Source: Anoplopoma fimbria (Eukaryota > Chordata > Actinopteri > Perciformes > Anoplopomatidae). Taken from it: a stretch of 64,000 bases of DNA. Position 1 is the first letter of the stretch; each line of letters starts with the position of its first letter. Where the stretch lies: contig NC_072457.1 in assembly GCF_027596085.1 (NCBI RefSeq), forward strand, positions 4,127,294-4,191,293, in the 5' to 3' direction. The notes under the pieces were generated by a model. That model saw nothing but the letters and a program-made list of their open reading frames with translations. It was not told where the DNA came from and ran no database searches. The position numbers and the translations under genes are program-made. Shown here in pieces: positions 16,861 through 27,624 of this stretch.

Positions 16861-17407
16861 GACGGCTGAGTGGATCCAACGTGGCCTCTACACCTGCCTG
16901 CAGACTCAGAGACCACCTACTGGATATGATGCATGATCATCATTTCGGTACACGACTTGACAATGAGACATGTTCACATATTCTTAATTTCTCTGTGAAG
17001 CTTGTTTTTTTTTTTATAAACAATCATAAGTGGGCCAAAAGTTACAAAAGGCTGAGAACCTCTGACATTTGCATTGAGCTCAAAGTGCAGCTGAAAAAGT
17101 CCAGTTTAAACCGATAAACTTTTTCTTATTACTGCAGTTGCTTTTACAGAAATGCATAACGTTGCATGCCGTATGCATTCAGTTGGGACCTGTGCTACTT
17201 TGTCATAACATTGCACCTTGAACTTTGACCCTCTTGCTGAAAATATCCGCTGAGCAGAGGATTGTTGGTCTGAGTAACCAGAAAAGAATGCTGGTTTGCA
17301 ATAGAACATCCTGGTATTTTTTAGCATACAGTATTTGACATACCACACGTCAGAACATACTTAATCTTTTTCTGGTATCCCAAATCATATCGCAGTATTG
17401 GAGTTGG

Positions 17408-17413
17408 AATAAA
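17408..17413 (+). terminator. Candidate commd1 poly(A) signal
   Basis: AATAAA about 660 bases after the stop. Another AATAAA near 17666 is an alternative. Which one is used cannot be told from sequence. Confidence 0.35.
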
Positions 17414-17453
17414 CAGACAGTCGGGCAGCTGAAAAGAGTTTAGAGCGTCCTGT

Positions 17454-19020
17454 CCCTTTAAGACGGGGGGCGTGGTCTCTCAGTTCCGGAGCTCACCTGG
17501 TGTCAGGTCAAGATAACACGTGGCTCATTCATTCTTTAGGGGAACAAGCACCAGAGTTTGACACCACAGCTTCAAGGGATTGATTTACAAGTTCAGTTTG
17601 AATCCCAACACAGATCCAGTGGGATTCATTACTTCCTTTACTACAATACTTACTGTCCATGTGGGAATAAAACCTAGTTTGATTGGTGTTTATCTCTTTT
17701 TTTTTTTCCTGTGGCCGTGTTCTGCATTACATCATGAGGGTGGATGACGCCGACTAGATATCTTAACATGTTATAAAATGCTGATATCAGCTCGATGAAT
17801 AAACTCTTTTATCAGTAAAGATTGGACCATAAATTCCTCGGTTGAGGCCACAGTTCTGCTTTTGAGCCACATAATCGCTTTGTTCAAATGTTATTGTAAT
17901 ATTCTGTATATAAAAAAATCTTCTTACACACAGATTTGTACCAATTAAGATTAAAAGTTGTTTTGCGATAGATAAAATAAAAAAAGTGGTGTTTCCTTCA
18001 TGTTTTCCTCAGCTCTGTACTGTGTGTCAAACACTGAAACAAAGGTCGGTTTTATTGTTTGAAGGCCATAAATACAACGATAATGTAATCTCTCTCCTAA
18101 ATCTCCCAGGATATGAGCAGGATTTGTTGGTGCTTGTGGGGTAGAAGCTTCAAGGTGCAGAGATGCTTCTGTTTGTCCACTTCTGAAGCTTTCAAACTGC
18201 TCAATGTGAATATTTATTTTTTCGTCTTTTGTGGAATCACGTTGGAGCGTCTTCAGCTTGTCGTTTTTCTATTGATCGTTGATCAACCAGGCCTGGGCTC
18301 CTTGTGGATGGTTTATTATTTATTTATCTCCACGCTTCACCAAACTGCACTGAGTTACTTCCTCTTGATTTATGATCTGAGCTCCCACTGCTGCCAGTTT
18401 CATGACGAGACTTTTCATTGCTATAAGAAGACGGAAGCGTAAACTGTATCTACATTCACTTTCATGTTGAAATCTGCTGTGGTGGAAGGTAGCCAAGTAC
18501 ATTTGCTCAAGTACTACTAAAGTACGAATTCATACTTCTACTCCACAACATCTCAAGAGTCAAATATTGTACTTTTCAATCCACTACATTTATATACTTT
18601 TTCATTATTCCTTTCTGTCCAGCGAAAACCTGGTATCTCTAGATGTGTTGACGGTGAATGTTTTTGATAAACTGAAGGATGAACGGTTTCTTTATGTGTT
18701 GAGAAAAGATCCTACTTCTTCAGCTAAATAAACTCTATAAAATCCTTTTTGATCAGCTGGAAAATGCATCGTCACAAAGCTGACAACTGGCTGTTTTTAT
18801 TTTTTAGAGATACGAGGTTCTCACAGGATAAAACACATGATGATCTTATAGAATGTGATGCATTGATGTAGATTAAACTAACCCACTGTATATAAAGGAG
18901 TTAATAACATCTACAGCAGTAAAATGTAACACACACAATTATGCAGCAGTGATATAGATACAGAAACATCACATATAATAGTAAAACACTGACAGGGAAC
19001 ATTTTACTGCATAAATACTT
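17454..19020. other. Intergenic, no gene seen
   Basis: It holds a GC-rich patch (17460-17480), AT-rich DNA and a degraded 'ggtggaaggtagccaagtac' dispersed repeat from 18480. The short ORFs at 18113-18502 have no splice or codon-use support. Confidence 0.45.
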
Positions 19021-19025
19021 TTACT

Positions 19026-19516
19026 TAAAAGGGACATTTCACCCAAAAATCAAAAATACATATTATTTCCTACCTTAAAGTGCTATTTATCAATCTATAT
19101 TATTTTAATGTGAGTTTGCTGATTGTTGGAGATTCTAATATAATGGGACTACTAAAAATATATATTTGAAAAACTCAACAGCAATGTCTCTTCCTAGAAA
19201 TCATCATGACCTGGTTATGCAAGATAATAATAATAATATTAATCTTTATTTGTATAGCACATTTCATACAGACAATGTAACTCAAAGGGCTGTACATTTA
19301 CAAATAAATAAATAATATATTACAGATATATTAAATAAAATTGGTCGGATGAAGCAAACATTTTAAAATTACATTTTTAAGTGTAATTAAAAAAAATGTC
19401 AACAGATGAATTCAAACTGGAAACTTATTACATTTAAAATGACCAAAAAAAGGAATGAAAGGCTCTGTAGGTATGAGGGGAAATGTTTTAGATGTTTGGG
19501 TGAACTGTCCCTGTAA
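19026..19516. mobile_element. Non-autonomous DNA transposon with terminal inverted repeats
   Basis: The left end AAAAGGGACATTTCACCC (19027-19044) and right end GGGTGAACTGTCCCTGTA (19498-19515) form imperfect inverted repeats about 490 bases apart, with no ORF between. A different repeat ('ctttatttgtatagcacatt', 19243-19310) is nested inside. A fragment of the same end occurs near 29610. Confidence 0.55.
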
Positions 19517-19710
19517 GTGAGTATGTAGAAAGCAGGACTTCTACTAGTAGTGGAGTATTCACACAGTATGGTACTAGTACTTTATACTTAAGTAAAGTAC
19601 CTGAACACTTCTTCCACTAGATTAGGAGATGTGGATGCTGTGGAGTGAAAGAGGAATCCCTGATCCACCTGAGGGAGGAGTCACTGGACGCTTGTGCCAA
19701 ACGTGTCTAC

Positions 19711-19738
19711 CTTCCTCCTCCTCCTCCTCCTCCTCCTC
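19711..19738. repeat. (CTC)n microsatellite
   Basis: Nine CTC units. A similar tract is at 21439-21476. The serine- or glycine-rich ORFs crossing these are artefacts. Confidence 0.9.
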
Positions 19739-20338
19739 GGTGAACAGAGGCTGTGACATTGGTGTTTATGTCGGAGATGTGAGGTTCATGCAGAGTCCAT
19801 GTCTGCACCAGGATCAGTGCGCAGACAGATCTCCAAACCAAACGAGCCTCCTGGAAGGATCCGTGGCTGAGGCGCACAAGTCCAAACCTGCTGATCAACT
19901 CCACACTTCCGTCCTCATTCCACACCGAGGAGCCGGGCTGAAGGTCTGTGTGTCTCAGGATCAACTGCATTGTGTTTTTATGTCGAGTGGAAGTGGAGAA
20001 TAACAGAAAAGTCACTTTACGAGTTTAATCTCTGGATTGAAAAGTTCTAAAACTGCTAAAAAAAAAAAAAAAAAAAAAAAAGTTTGACTTTGTGTTTTGT
20101 TGACACCTTTTTTTTTTTTAAACTTTTTGTTAGGATCAAGTTTTTATTCATAATTATTCTGTATTACTTTATATTAAAAAAGGGCTCTCACATTGGAGAC
20201 ATCATAGAAATATTGCAAAATGTGAATGTTTTGCAACGTTCAGCTTGAAATATGACTCCAACCTCACTATACTGCCACCTATGAGATGTCAGTGTCAATC
20301 TAAATACAAGTTTAAATGGAGGTTAATGTTGTATTATA

Positions 20339-20369
<31 letters not shown>

Positions 20370-20703
20370 CAAAGGTGGAGCTTCATTAGTTTCAATATGA
20401 AATGAAACCCTTCACTTCTGTTAAATTGGCATACTTTAACCAAAACATAGCATAAGGAACAAGCTTAACTTCCCTTGACAATTTCTCTAAATAATATGAA
20501 ATTGACACACCCTTTCCAACCCTGGTAAACATATAAGTAATGCATTTGTATGAATCAATAGAGTGCTGCAGGGATGTTTTTTAGTCCAACCAGGAAGTGA
20601 GCTTCACACTGGTGTCCGCCACAAACAAGTTTTCCAACAGATTTCAGATTGTTGGAGGAAATAAACTCTGTGGCAAATAAACATTTATGATACTGAAACG
20701 TTA

Positions 20704-20860
20704 TGTGGGGGCTGAAGAGCAAGGTTTCTCCAATCAGAGGGTTGGTTCAGCAAGATAATCTCCTCTTGCCATCGGTGTGGACTGGATGATCACACAATTT
20801 TATGAATTATGTTTTTGACTGTAAGTTGCTTTGGATCTGCAAATCTGTAATGAAGTATGT
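20704..20860 (+). mobile_element. Decayed tRNA-derived SINE
   Basis: It shares 'gaagagcaaggtttctccaa', 'tcagagggttggttc' and 'ttgccatcggtgtggactgg' plus a mutated tail with the intact SINE at 29226-29522, in opposite orientation. The head and the B box are damaged. Confidence 0.65.
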
Positions 20861-22083
20861 TGTAAAATGCAAATCACCAATTTTATGTGTTTTTTTTACA
20901 TTATTATGCTATAAATGAACGACACCACAGTAAGATGAGCGAGGTTATAAAATCTTAGACTTTACTTCAGGCATCTCACCAAAAAAACACATTGACTTTG
21001 AAACGAGGGAACCTGGAAGTCTTGACTCCTGACTCTTTTCCAGGCTTAATGAAAGCTATCTTTCAGTAGAAAAAAACAATTCATTCATAACAATTCATAT
21101 TCAAACCTTAATATCAGCTCTGCAGATCGGGACATGACCTGGACCTGATTTTTTTATAGCTTTATCGCAACTCATATCGCTCTGTACACACGGTTCAGGC
21201 TTTATGACGGGCAATAAATAGGATTTGCCCTTCAATTGACTTTTATTGACGTTCAGCGTTCAGGTTCATTCCAGTGTTGCTCCGCCTCAATGTCTGACAG
21301 CATGTGAACCGGACGTCGTCATTAACAGCAGACGTTATTGCAGCCTTTTTTTTTTTTTTTTTCCCAAATCAACCCATGTGTCTTTGTGTTGAACTCCCAG
21401 ATGGCTCCAGAAACAGCAGCCTGGTTCTTCTTGGAGATGTCCTCCTCCTCCTCCTCCTCCTCTTCCTCCTCCTCCACCCTGCAGCTGATCCACGTAAGGC
21501 CATGGGAGGTCCGGAGATCCACCCGACCCAACTGACCGATCACCTCCACACCAGACACAGGTGGAGTATAAGTGATGACACACGACGAGGTGTCCTGATG
21601 TAATTAGTTACTTTAAAGCTGCATAAGAGAAAAATAAGATCCCTACACCAGAGTTTGTCCACACCACCTATAGGATTTGGAAGAAGTACTCTGATCTTAA
21701 GTAAAAGTAGTAATACCACAGTTTAGAAATACATTATATACGATTTATACCTACAAATACAGCATAAGTATCAAAATGTACGTATGCTACCAACAGTAAA
21801 AGCACCCATTATGCAGAATGGCTAATTTCATAATAATAATAATAAAGTTAGAAATAATTTGAATTTCATTGAAACATCGTATATTAGTTTCCTACAGTAT
21901 GTTTTATATCAATTATCTGAATTTGTAAAGTTACCAAAGCTGTCAGAAGTAAAAAGTAGAATATTTACCTTGAGAGATGTATTGGAGTAGAAGTAGATAG
22001 TAGCAGAAAATGGAAATATTCAAGTAAAGTACAGGTACCTCAAAGGAGCATACATTTGAAAAAGTTCCCAAACACAGACTGAA

Positions 22084-22531
22084 CATGCGGATGACTTGAC
22101 TCTCATTTCACCCTCACGATATTCTATGAATGCATTATTGTCTGTTTCTGATGAGTTCGCTCTGGAGTTTAATGTTAAATTTAACCCATCAAAGAGTGTT
22201 AGTCTGTCATTTAATTGTCAAGTGGACACTCCATTTAGTAATGGGTCAGAACAGTAATGTAGAAAACATAACAAAAGGTACCAATAATTTGATTTGTAGT
22301 GCAAATACTATGATGGCCAGGTTCAATATGTGTGCGTCAAGCACAAAAGCAAAATTATTTCAAACTTATTGTACATCGTTCTTTGGTTCTGTGTTTTGGA
22401 GACTCGATTCCTCCCATATACAGCGTATTTATGTAACATGGCGTAAATTGGCACGACGCATTTGGCGTGTCCCCAACACTACTCATTGCAATCTGTTACC
22501 CAATCTTATGTCAGGCTACTTTAAAACATAG
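22084..22531 (+). pseudogene. Non-LTR retrotransposon reverse transcriptase remnant
   Basis: One frame from 22084 reads HADDLTLISPS and then FNVKFNPSKSVSLSF, the catalytic (Y)ADD motif and the following strand of a LINE reverse transcriptase. A second frame (22270-22531) carries the conserved tail region KAKLFQTYCTSFFGS and WRKLARRIWRVPNTTHCNLL. The frameshift between them and the missing 5' part make it a dead fragment. It also carries a stop after SNGSEQ in the first frame. Confidence 0.75.
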
Positions 22532-22729
22532 TTTCATGAAGTGAATTGGTCTTTTTTCTTTCCCGTTCCGTGCGTCACCTCGTCCAGATGTTTTCTCCAC
22601 GTTGATTTTATGTTCGCACGGATACGATGATTACGAATCGTTCAGAGGGCAGACAAACATAGAAAAAGTCACTTTAGCCACGGAGTCAAATGTAGAAGTG
22701 CCAATACTTCGTATGAATTAATACCGGCC

Positions 22730-23363
22730 CACTTTAAACAATGCATATACCAGAGAATTTATTTTAAAGTAGTTTACAACTGTATATTTATAATTAAATG
22801 ACTGCTAAATAGTTACTAGTGTATACTGTTGGTTATTAAAAACGTCTACTAACCCGTCAGTGATGAAGTATATGTAGAATATATTTGTTTATTACAGAAC
22901 CAGCTCCTGTCGTTAACCTTAAATACCATTTAGAACATCTTTTATGACGTAACATTGATCATTTTATTGATCAGCTTCAGTTTTATAATAANNNNNNNNN
23001 NNNNNNNNNNNNNNNNNNNNNNNNNNNNNNNNNNNNNNNNNNNNNNNNNNNNNNNNNNNNNNNNNNNNNNNNNNNNNNNNNNNNNNNNNNNCACTTTAAA
23101 CAATGCATATACCAGAGAATTTATTTTAAAGTAGTTTACAACTGTATATTTATAATTAAATGACTGCTAAATAGTTACTAGTGTATACTGTTGGTTATTA
23201 AAAACGTCTACTAACCCGTCAGTGATGAAGATCTATGTTTTTACTGTAGAATATATTTGTTTATTACAGAACCAGCTCCTGTCGTTAACCTTAAATACCA
23301 TTTAGAACATCTTTTATGACGTAACATTGATCATTTTATTGATCAGCTTCAGTTTTATAATAA
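22730..23363. other. 100-N assembly gap flanked by duplicated contig ends
   Basis: N occupies 22992-23091. The 262 bases before the gap (22730-22991) are repeated almost exactly directly after it (23092-23363), with one small indel difference near 22870/23230. This is the signature of two overlapping contig ends that were scaffolded and not merged, so the duplication is probably not in the animal. Confidence 0.9.
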
Positions 23364-23489
23364 TCTTTTAACATATTTGAGTGTTAATTTAATGATTTAT
23401 TTTTATTTTGTTTTATTTGTTGTTGTTTTTTGTTAGGGGGAATTTAGATTGTCCAATTATTTGATGACTAGAATGTATTTTTTGGGGGG

Positions 23490-23738
23490 GGGGAGAAACC
23501 TGAGCACCAGGAGAAAACCCCTACATGGATATTATTGATTGAAGTTGATAATTTAGAGTTTCCAATCAGCCTAAAGTGAATATTTTTGGGATTTAGTGGG
23601 AGGAAACCTGAGTACCAGGAGAAAACCCAACGCAGACACAGGGAGAATATAGAAACTCCACACAGACAGAAGGGTGGAGGTGTCTCTGTGAGGCTGCAGT
23701 GCTAATCACTGAGCCACTGTGTCGCCCTGAATGGGGGG
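23490..23738 (-). mobile_element. tRNA-like headed interspersed repeat
   Basis: Read on the minus strand it opens GGGCGACACAGTGGCTCAGTG and 'attagcactgcagcctcaca' and continues to 'gggttttctcctggtactca' and 'ggtttcctcccac'. This is a very common teleost repeat with a tRNA-like A box. The 'accaggagaaaacccc' block appears twice (23510 and 23615), suggesting an internal duplication. It abuts the 3' end of the coiled-coil gene. Confidence 0.6.
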
Positions 23739-23761
23739 GGGAAGGGTGGAGGAAGATGTAG

Positions 23762-25498
23762 CTACTGGTGCTCAGCCTCAGCTGAAGAACCAGCCTCCTC
23801 CACCTTTCTGTTGCCGTCACACGTCTTCTTCTTGTGCATCCGGTTGAAGAAACCCGTCTCTGTCTTCTCCTTCTTCTCCGTCTCCTTCTCGAGCAGTTTT
23901 CTTTTCATCTTCTCCAACTCGGTCTGTCTGTCCTCCATTTTCTTGCCAAAGAAGCCTCTCCTCTTCTTCTTCATCTGGAGACAGATGTCCTCCAGGACCT
24001 TCTTTTCGTCCTCCAGCTGTTGGACTTTGGTCTCCCAGCTCAGAACTTGCTGGTCCAGGTCTTTGGAGGTCTTCTCCTCCAGAGCTTCGTATTTTACCTC
24101 CCAGTCTTTCTCACTCTGGAGGAGTTCAGCTTCTTTGTTGATGAGCTGGTTTTGGGTCTCTGTGAGCTTCTCAGAAACATCGGCCTTTGTCTTGATAAGA
24201 TCCAGGATCTCAGTGTCCATCAGGTGGATCTGTTCCTCCACCTGGTCCACCTTCCTCTGGCACTCAGCCTGAAGTCTGTCCAAGCTCTGTTCCTTCAGGT
24301 CCAGGTCTTTGGTGGTCTTCTCCTCCAGAGCGTCATATTTAACCTGCCAGGCCTCGTTGCTCTGGAGGAGTTCAGCTCTTTGACTGATGAGCTGGTTTTC
24401 TGTCTCTGTTAGCTTTTCAGAGAGACCGTCCTTCTCTTTAATAAGATCCAGGATCTCAGTGTCCTTCTGCTGGATCAGGTCTTGCATCTGGTTCACCTTG
24501 TTCTGGTGTTCAACCTGGAGAGTTTTCAAGCTCTGTTCTTTCTTGTCCAGGTCTTCTGTGGTCTTCATCTCCAGAGCCTCGTATTTCTCCTGCCAGTTTT
24601 TCTCATTCTGGAGGACTTCAGCTTCTTTGTTGCTGAGCTGGTTTTGGGTCTCTATGAGGGTCTGAGAGAGACCCTCTTTCTCCTTGCAGACATCCATGAT
24701 TTCAATGTCCATCTGGTGGATTTGCTCCTCCACCTGGTTCATCATCCTCTGGTGTTCAACCTGCAGAGTCTCCAAGCTCTGGTCCTTCTGGTCCAGGTCT
24801 TTGGTGGTTTTCTTCTCCAGATTGTTGTATTTCTCCTGCCAGTCTTTCTCAGTCTGGAGGAGTTCAGCCTCTTTGCTGATGAGCAGGGTCTTGGTCTTTG
24901 TGAGGGTCTGAGAGAGACCCTCTTTCTCCATGCAGAGATCCAGGATTTCAGTGTCCCTCTGGTGGATTTGATCTTCCACCTGGTTCACCTTCTCCTTGTA
25001 TTGGATCTGCAGTGTCTCCCAGTTCTGTGTCTTGGCCTGGTTCTTGGTGAACTTCTCCTCCAGAGTGTTATATTTAGCCTGCCAGGCTTCTTCACTCTTC
25101 TGGAGTTCAGCTCCTTTGCTGCTCAGCTGGAGTTGGAGACTTTTCTTCAGATAGGAGATTTCTGTCTCCTGTTTCTTGATGGTCTCTTGGCTTTTTTGGC
25201 TTTCAGCCGTGGTCACCGTCTCTTTGAGTTCTCGAAGACTCTCAAGATGTTTGATCCTGTCTTTAGTGACCTCGAGAAGTTTCTCCAGACTGCTTGTTTT
25301 GGCTTTACCTTCGCGGACGCTGCGGCAGAAACTCTCCTTTTCAATCAGAGATTGTTTCTTAAATACCTCCAGGTCGCTTAGCTGAATTGTCAGACTGTAG
25401 AGCTCATCGTTAGCTCGAGTAAGAGCCACTTTGAGATGATGTACCTTTTGGTCCTGATGAGCTACAGCCCCCTTTCTCTGGTTGTTTCTTCTGTCCAT
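23762..25498 (-). CDS. Intronless repeat-built coiled-coil protein, unrecognised
   Basis: One uninterrupted frame of 578 residues begins at an ATG in strong context (GCCATGG). Almost the whole chain is predicted coiled coil: rich in E, K, Q and L, very few prolines. From about residue 130 it is made of 82-residue (246-bp) repeats with the pattern KEAELLQSEKxWQxKYxxLEEKTTKDLD, then QSLxxLQxEHQ and IHxxDTEILDLxKEKxGLSxxLTETxNQL; about four and a half copies are present. The C-terminus is basic (KKKRRGFFGKK, then HKKKTCDGNRK) and ends acidic. Codon use and the absence of stops over 1.7 kb argue for a real gene. A single exon suggests a retrocopy or a 5' UTR intron only. Similarity to golgins, myosin tails or trichohyalin would be compositional. 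No function can be assigned. Confidence 0.7.
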   Translation of the reverse strand: MDRRNNQRKGAVAHQDQKVHHLKVALTRANDELYSLTIQLSDLEVFKKQSLIEKESFCRSVREGKAKTSSLEKLLEVTKDRIKHLESLRELKETVTTAESQKSQETIKKQETEISYLKKSLQLQLSSKGAELQKSEEAWQAKYNTLEEKFTKNQAKTQNWETLQIQYKEKVNQVEDQIHQRDTEILDLCMEKEGLSQTLTKTKTLLISKEAELLQTEKDWQEKYNNLEKKTTKDLDQKDQSLETLQVEHQRMMNQVEEQIHQMDIEIMDVCKEKEGLSQTLIETQNQLSNKEAEVLQNEKNWQEKYEALEMKTTEDLDKKEQSLKTLQVEHQNKVNQMQDLIQQKDTEILDLIKEKDGLSEKLTETENQLISQRAELLQSNEAWQVKYDALEEKTTKDLDLKEQSLDRLQAECQRKVDQVEEQIHLMDTEILDLIKTKADVSEKLTETQNQLINKEAELLQSEKDWEVKYEALEEKTSKDLDQQVLSWETKVQQLEDEKKVLEDICLQMKKKRRGFFGKKMEDRQTELEKMKRKLLEKETEKKEKTETGFFNRMHKKKTCDGNRKVEEAGSSAEAEHQ

Positions 25499-25544
25499 GG
25501 CACCGTCTGTAGCAGACTGTAGACGTGTGGGAAGAAGACTTTGT

Positions 25545-25720
25545 CGTCTGTTGAAGACTTTGTTGTCTGTTGAAGACTTTGTCGTCTGTTGAAGACTTGG
25601 TTGTCTTTTGAAGACTTGGTTGTCTGTTGAAGACTGTGGTTGTCTGTTGAAGACTGTGGTCGTCTGTTGAAGACTGTTATTGTCTGTAGTAGACTGTGGT
25701 GGTCTGTAGAAGACTGTTTT
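25545..25720 (-). repeat. About 21-bp tandem repeat just upstream of the coiled-coil ORF
   Basis: About nine units of 18-21 bases of the type GTTGAAGACTTTGTCGTCT (plus strand) end 45 bases before the start codon. They would lie in the 5' leader. A 173-codon frame (25462-25983, minus) runs through the repeats and overlaps the coiled-coil start in another frame. Confidence 0.8.
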
Positions 25721-25887
25721 TTCGTAGAAGTTCGTCTCTGAAGTAGATCCGACTGTTCTGCAATGCTGCCGTTGATACGAGTGAAAGATTCTCTGTTGAT
25801 CAGGTACTTAAAGGTTCTAGAATTCATCATCAGAGCCGGTTCCTTTGATGACATCACAGAGTCAAAACATGACAGGAGATACATTCC

Positions 25888-25901
25888 ATCTCCATGGTTA
25901 C
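25888..25901 (-). promoter_or_regulatory. Possible RFX X-box upstream of the coiled-coil gene
   Basis: GTAACCATGGAGAT on the minus strand matches 12 of 14 positions of the RFX consensus, about 390 bases upstream of the start codon. A 12/14 match occurs by chance often enough that this is weak. Confidence 0.2.
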
Positions 25902-25999
25902 AACAATGACTACAAAACCAACATGGCATCCAGTAAAAAATACTACAAAACCCCAAAATGGCTGCTGCCCAGCTAAAGCTCATGAGCTGATTGCTCTAA

Positions 26000-26860
26000 T
26001 GACGGAAAGGAAACGGTGTTTGGAGAGAACAGAGAGGAGCTTTACTTTTGTTACCAAGGAGACAGAAAAATATAATTTATTATTCTGTGTAGGAAATATT
26101 TATTTAAGTTTAGTATTTAGTTATCATTTATTTATTTTAGATGTTTGCTTATATAGATTAGATTTCTGATACACTTAGATTTCTTTTGTATGGTATTTGT
26201 TTAGTTAAATGATTTTGTTGTTTAGTTTTTTGTGTTTTTTTTGTCTATGAATTTGCTAACACTGAGGGCACCTCTGGTTAAATGTATGAAACAGGTATAG
26301 GACCAGCACCCACACCTCCAAAGCTCCAGGAGAAAAAGTAATTTCAGCATTTCTGTTAATATTTTCATTTCAATACTGAAGCCTTCTGGTTGAAAACTTA
26401 CATACAACCAAGCAAAACACATTCTGGTGTCTAAAAATAAAATATTTTAGGCCTCAAAAAGCCTTTTTCTAGATATATATTTACAATGTCCTGATTAATG
26501 GGAGTAAAAGTGATTATTATTATCATTTTTTTCATTTTGCTGTGCATTTCTCCTGCATGAATGGAATGAAATTACAGTGATTTTTAAATCTGGATTTGAT
26601 GTCATAATTAAACTTAATTTCAACTTTAATCTTGAAATGGCAAACTGATTAACATTTATTCATTCATGTGGATTATAAACTCAATGTATCCACTGTGTAA
26701 TATTAACAACCATTCAGTCCAATTTAATATATTTTCATTTTTTTCATTTTTTAAATGTTTTACCTAATTTATTATACCTTTACTGTGTGATTTCTTATTT
26801 ATTATACTTGCTTTGATCATGTTTTTCTACTTATTTCTCTTGTTTGTTCGTTTCCTGCTG
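26000..26860. other. AT-rich intergenic DNA, no gene seen
   Basis: No exon or recognisable repeat is supported. Confidence 0.5.
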
Positions 26861-26864
26861 CTGT

Positions 26865-26932
26865 AATTCTGCAAATTTTCCCGCTGTTGGATTGATAACG
26901 GATTATCTCATCTCTTATCTTATCTTAAAATG
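26865..26932 (+). mobile_element. LINE 3' tail fragment
   Basis: 'aaattttcccgctgttggat' plus 'tgataacggattatctcatc' and TTATC units repeats the tail seen at 9243-9310 and 12125-12188, with more mutations. Confidence 0.55.
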
Positions 26933-27260
26933 GGACTTTAATTTCAAAAAGGTCTGAGTCAAAATAAGTGAAAACACAGTTAATTTATTCTAAACAAAAC
27001 ACAAGTATGTTACTTAGTAGAGACAACGGTGACATCAAGTGGTTCATCTGTTGACTGCAACATCGTACAGATTCTACATGTATTTAAATAACTTGAGATC
27101 TGCTTTGTGTTGCTCTATATGTTGAGGAAACAAGGAAACGTTTATGTTTATTAATACGCGTGTGTGCTCTTCTGTGTCTCTCAGCAGACATTGACAAAGA
27201 CTGCTGCCAGTAAACTGGCGTCATGTGAACGGCTGAATTGGAAATGTGTGATTCCCGTCA

Positions 27261-27283
27261 GGAGGAGGAGGAGGAGGAGGAGG
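27261..27283. repeat. (GGA)n microsatellite
   Basis: About seven GGA units in the likely upstream region of b3gnt2. Confidence 0.85.
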
Positions 27284-27624
27284 CGGGAGTTAGGAGGCCA
27301 TGAGGCCATGAGGGGAAAAAAATGCACTTGGGCTTGTTCCTGAAGGATTAGAGATAAAAAATTAAAAGAAATGCGGCCTTGTGTGCTAGAGTCTGAGCTC
27401 TGAAACCAAACTGGGGTGAATCAAGCTTCTCATTGAACTGTTGAATTCCTCCAGTCGTATTCTCTCAAGAAGCACCGACCGATCCGCCTCCATGTTTCCA
27501 GATGTCCCTTTGTATCACGGCTTCGTTGTGAGTCCTGATTCTGCAGATTTGAGCCTGTTTCTTCTTGCTTTTTTTAATAGATTTTTCTTTATTTGTCGTC
27601 CTCTAGAAGCAGGGAGGAGGCGTC

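Noticed and set aside
19629..20003. 124-codon ORF with a serine run
   Set aside because: The serine run is a (CTC)n microsatellite. The rest has no domain or splice support.
24119..25110. CRISPR-like regular repeats
   Set aside because: The 246-bp period is a coding tandem repeat with no spacer structure, in a eukaryotic genome.
24482..25381. 299-codon plus-strand ORF rich in Leu and Phe
   Set aside because: It is the exact antisense of the repeat-built coiled-coil gene. Glu/Lys/Gln codons read backwards give Leu/Phe. The minus strand has the longer frame and a proper start.
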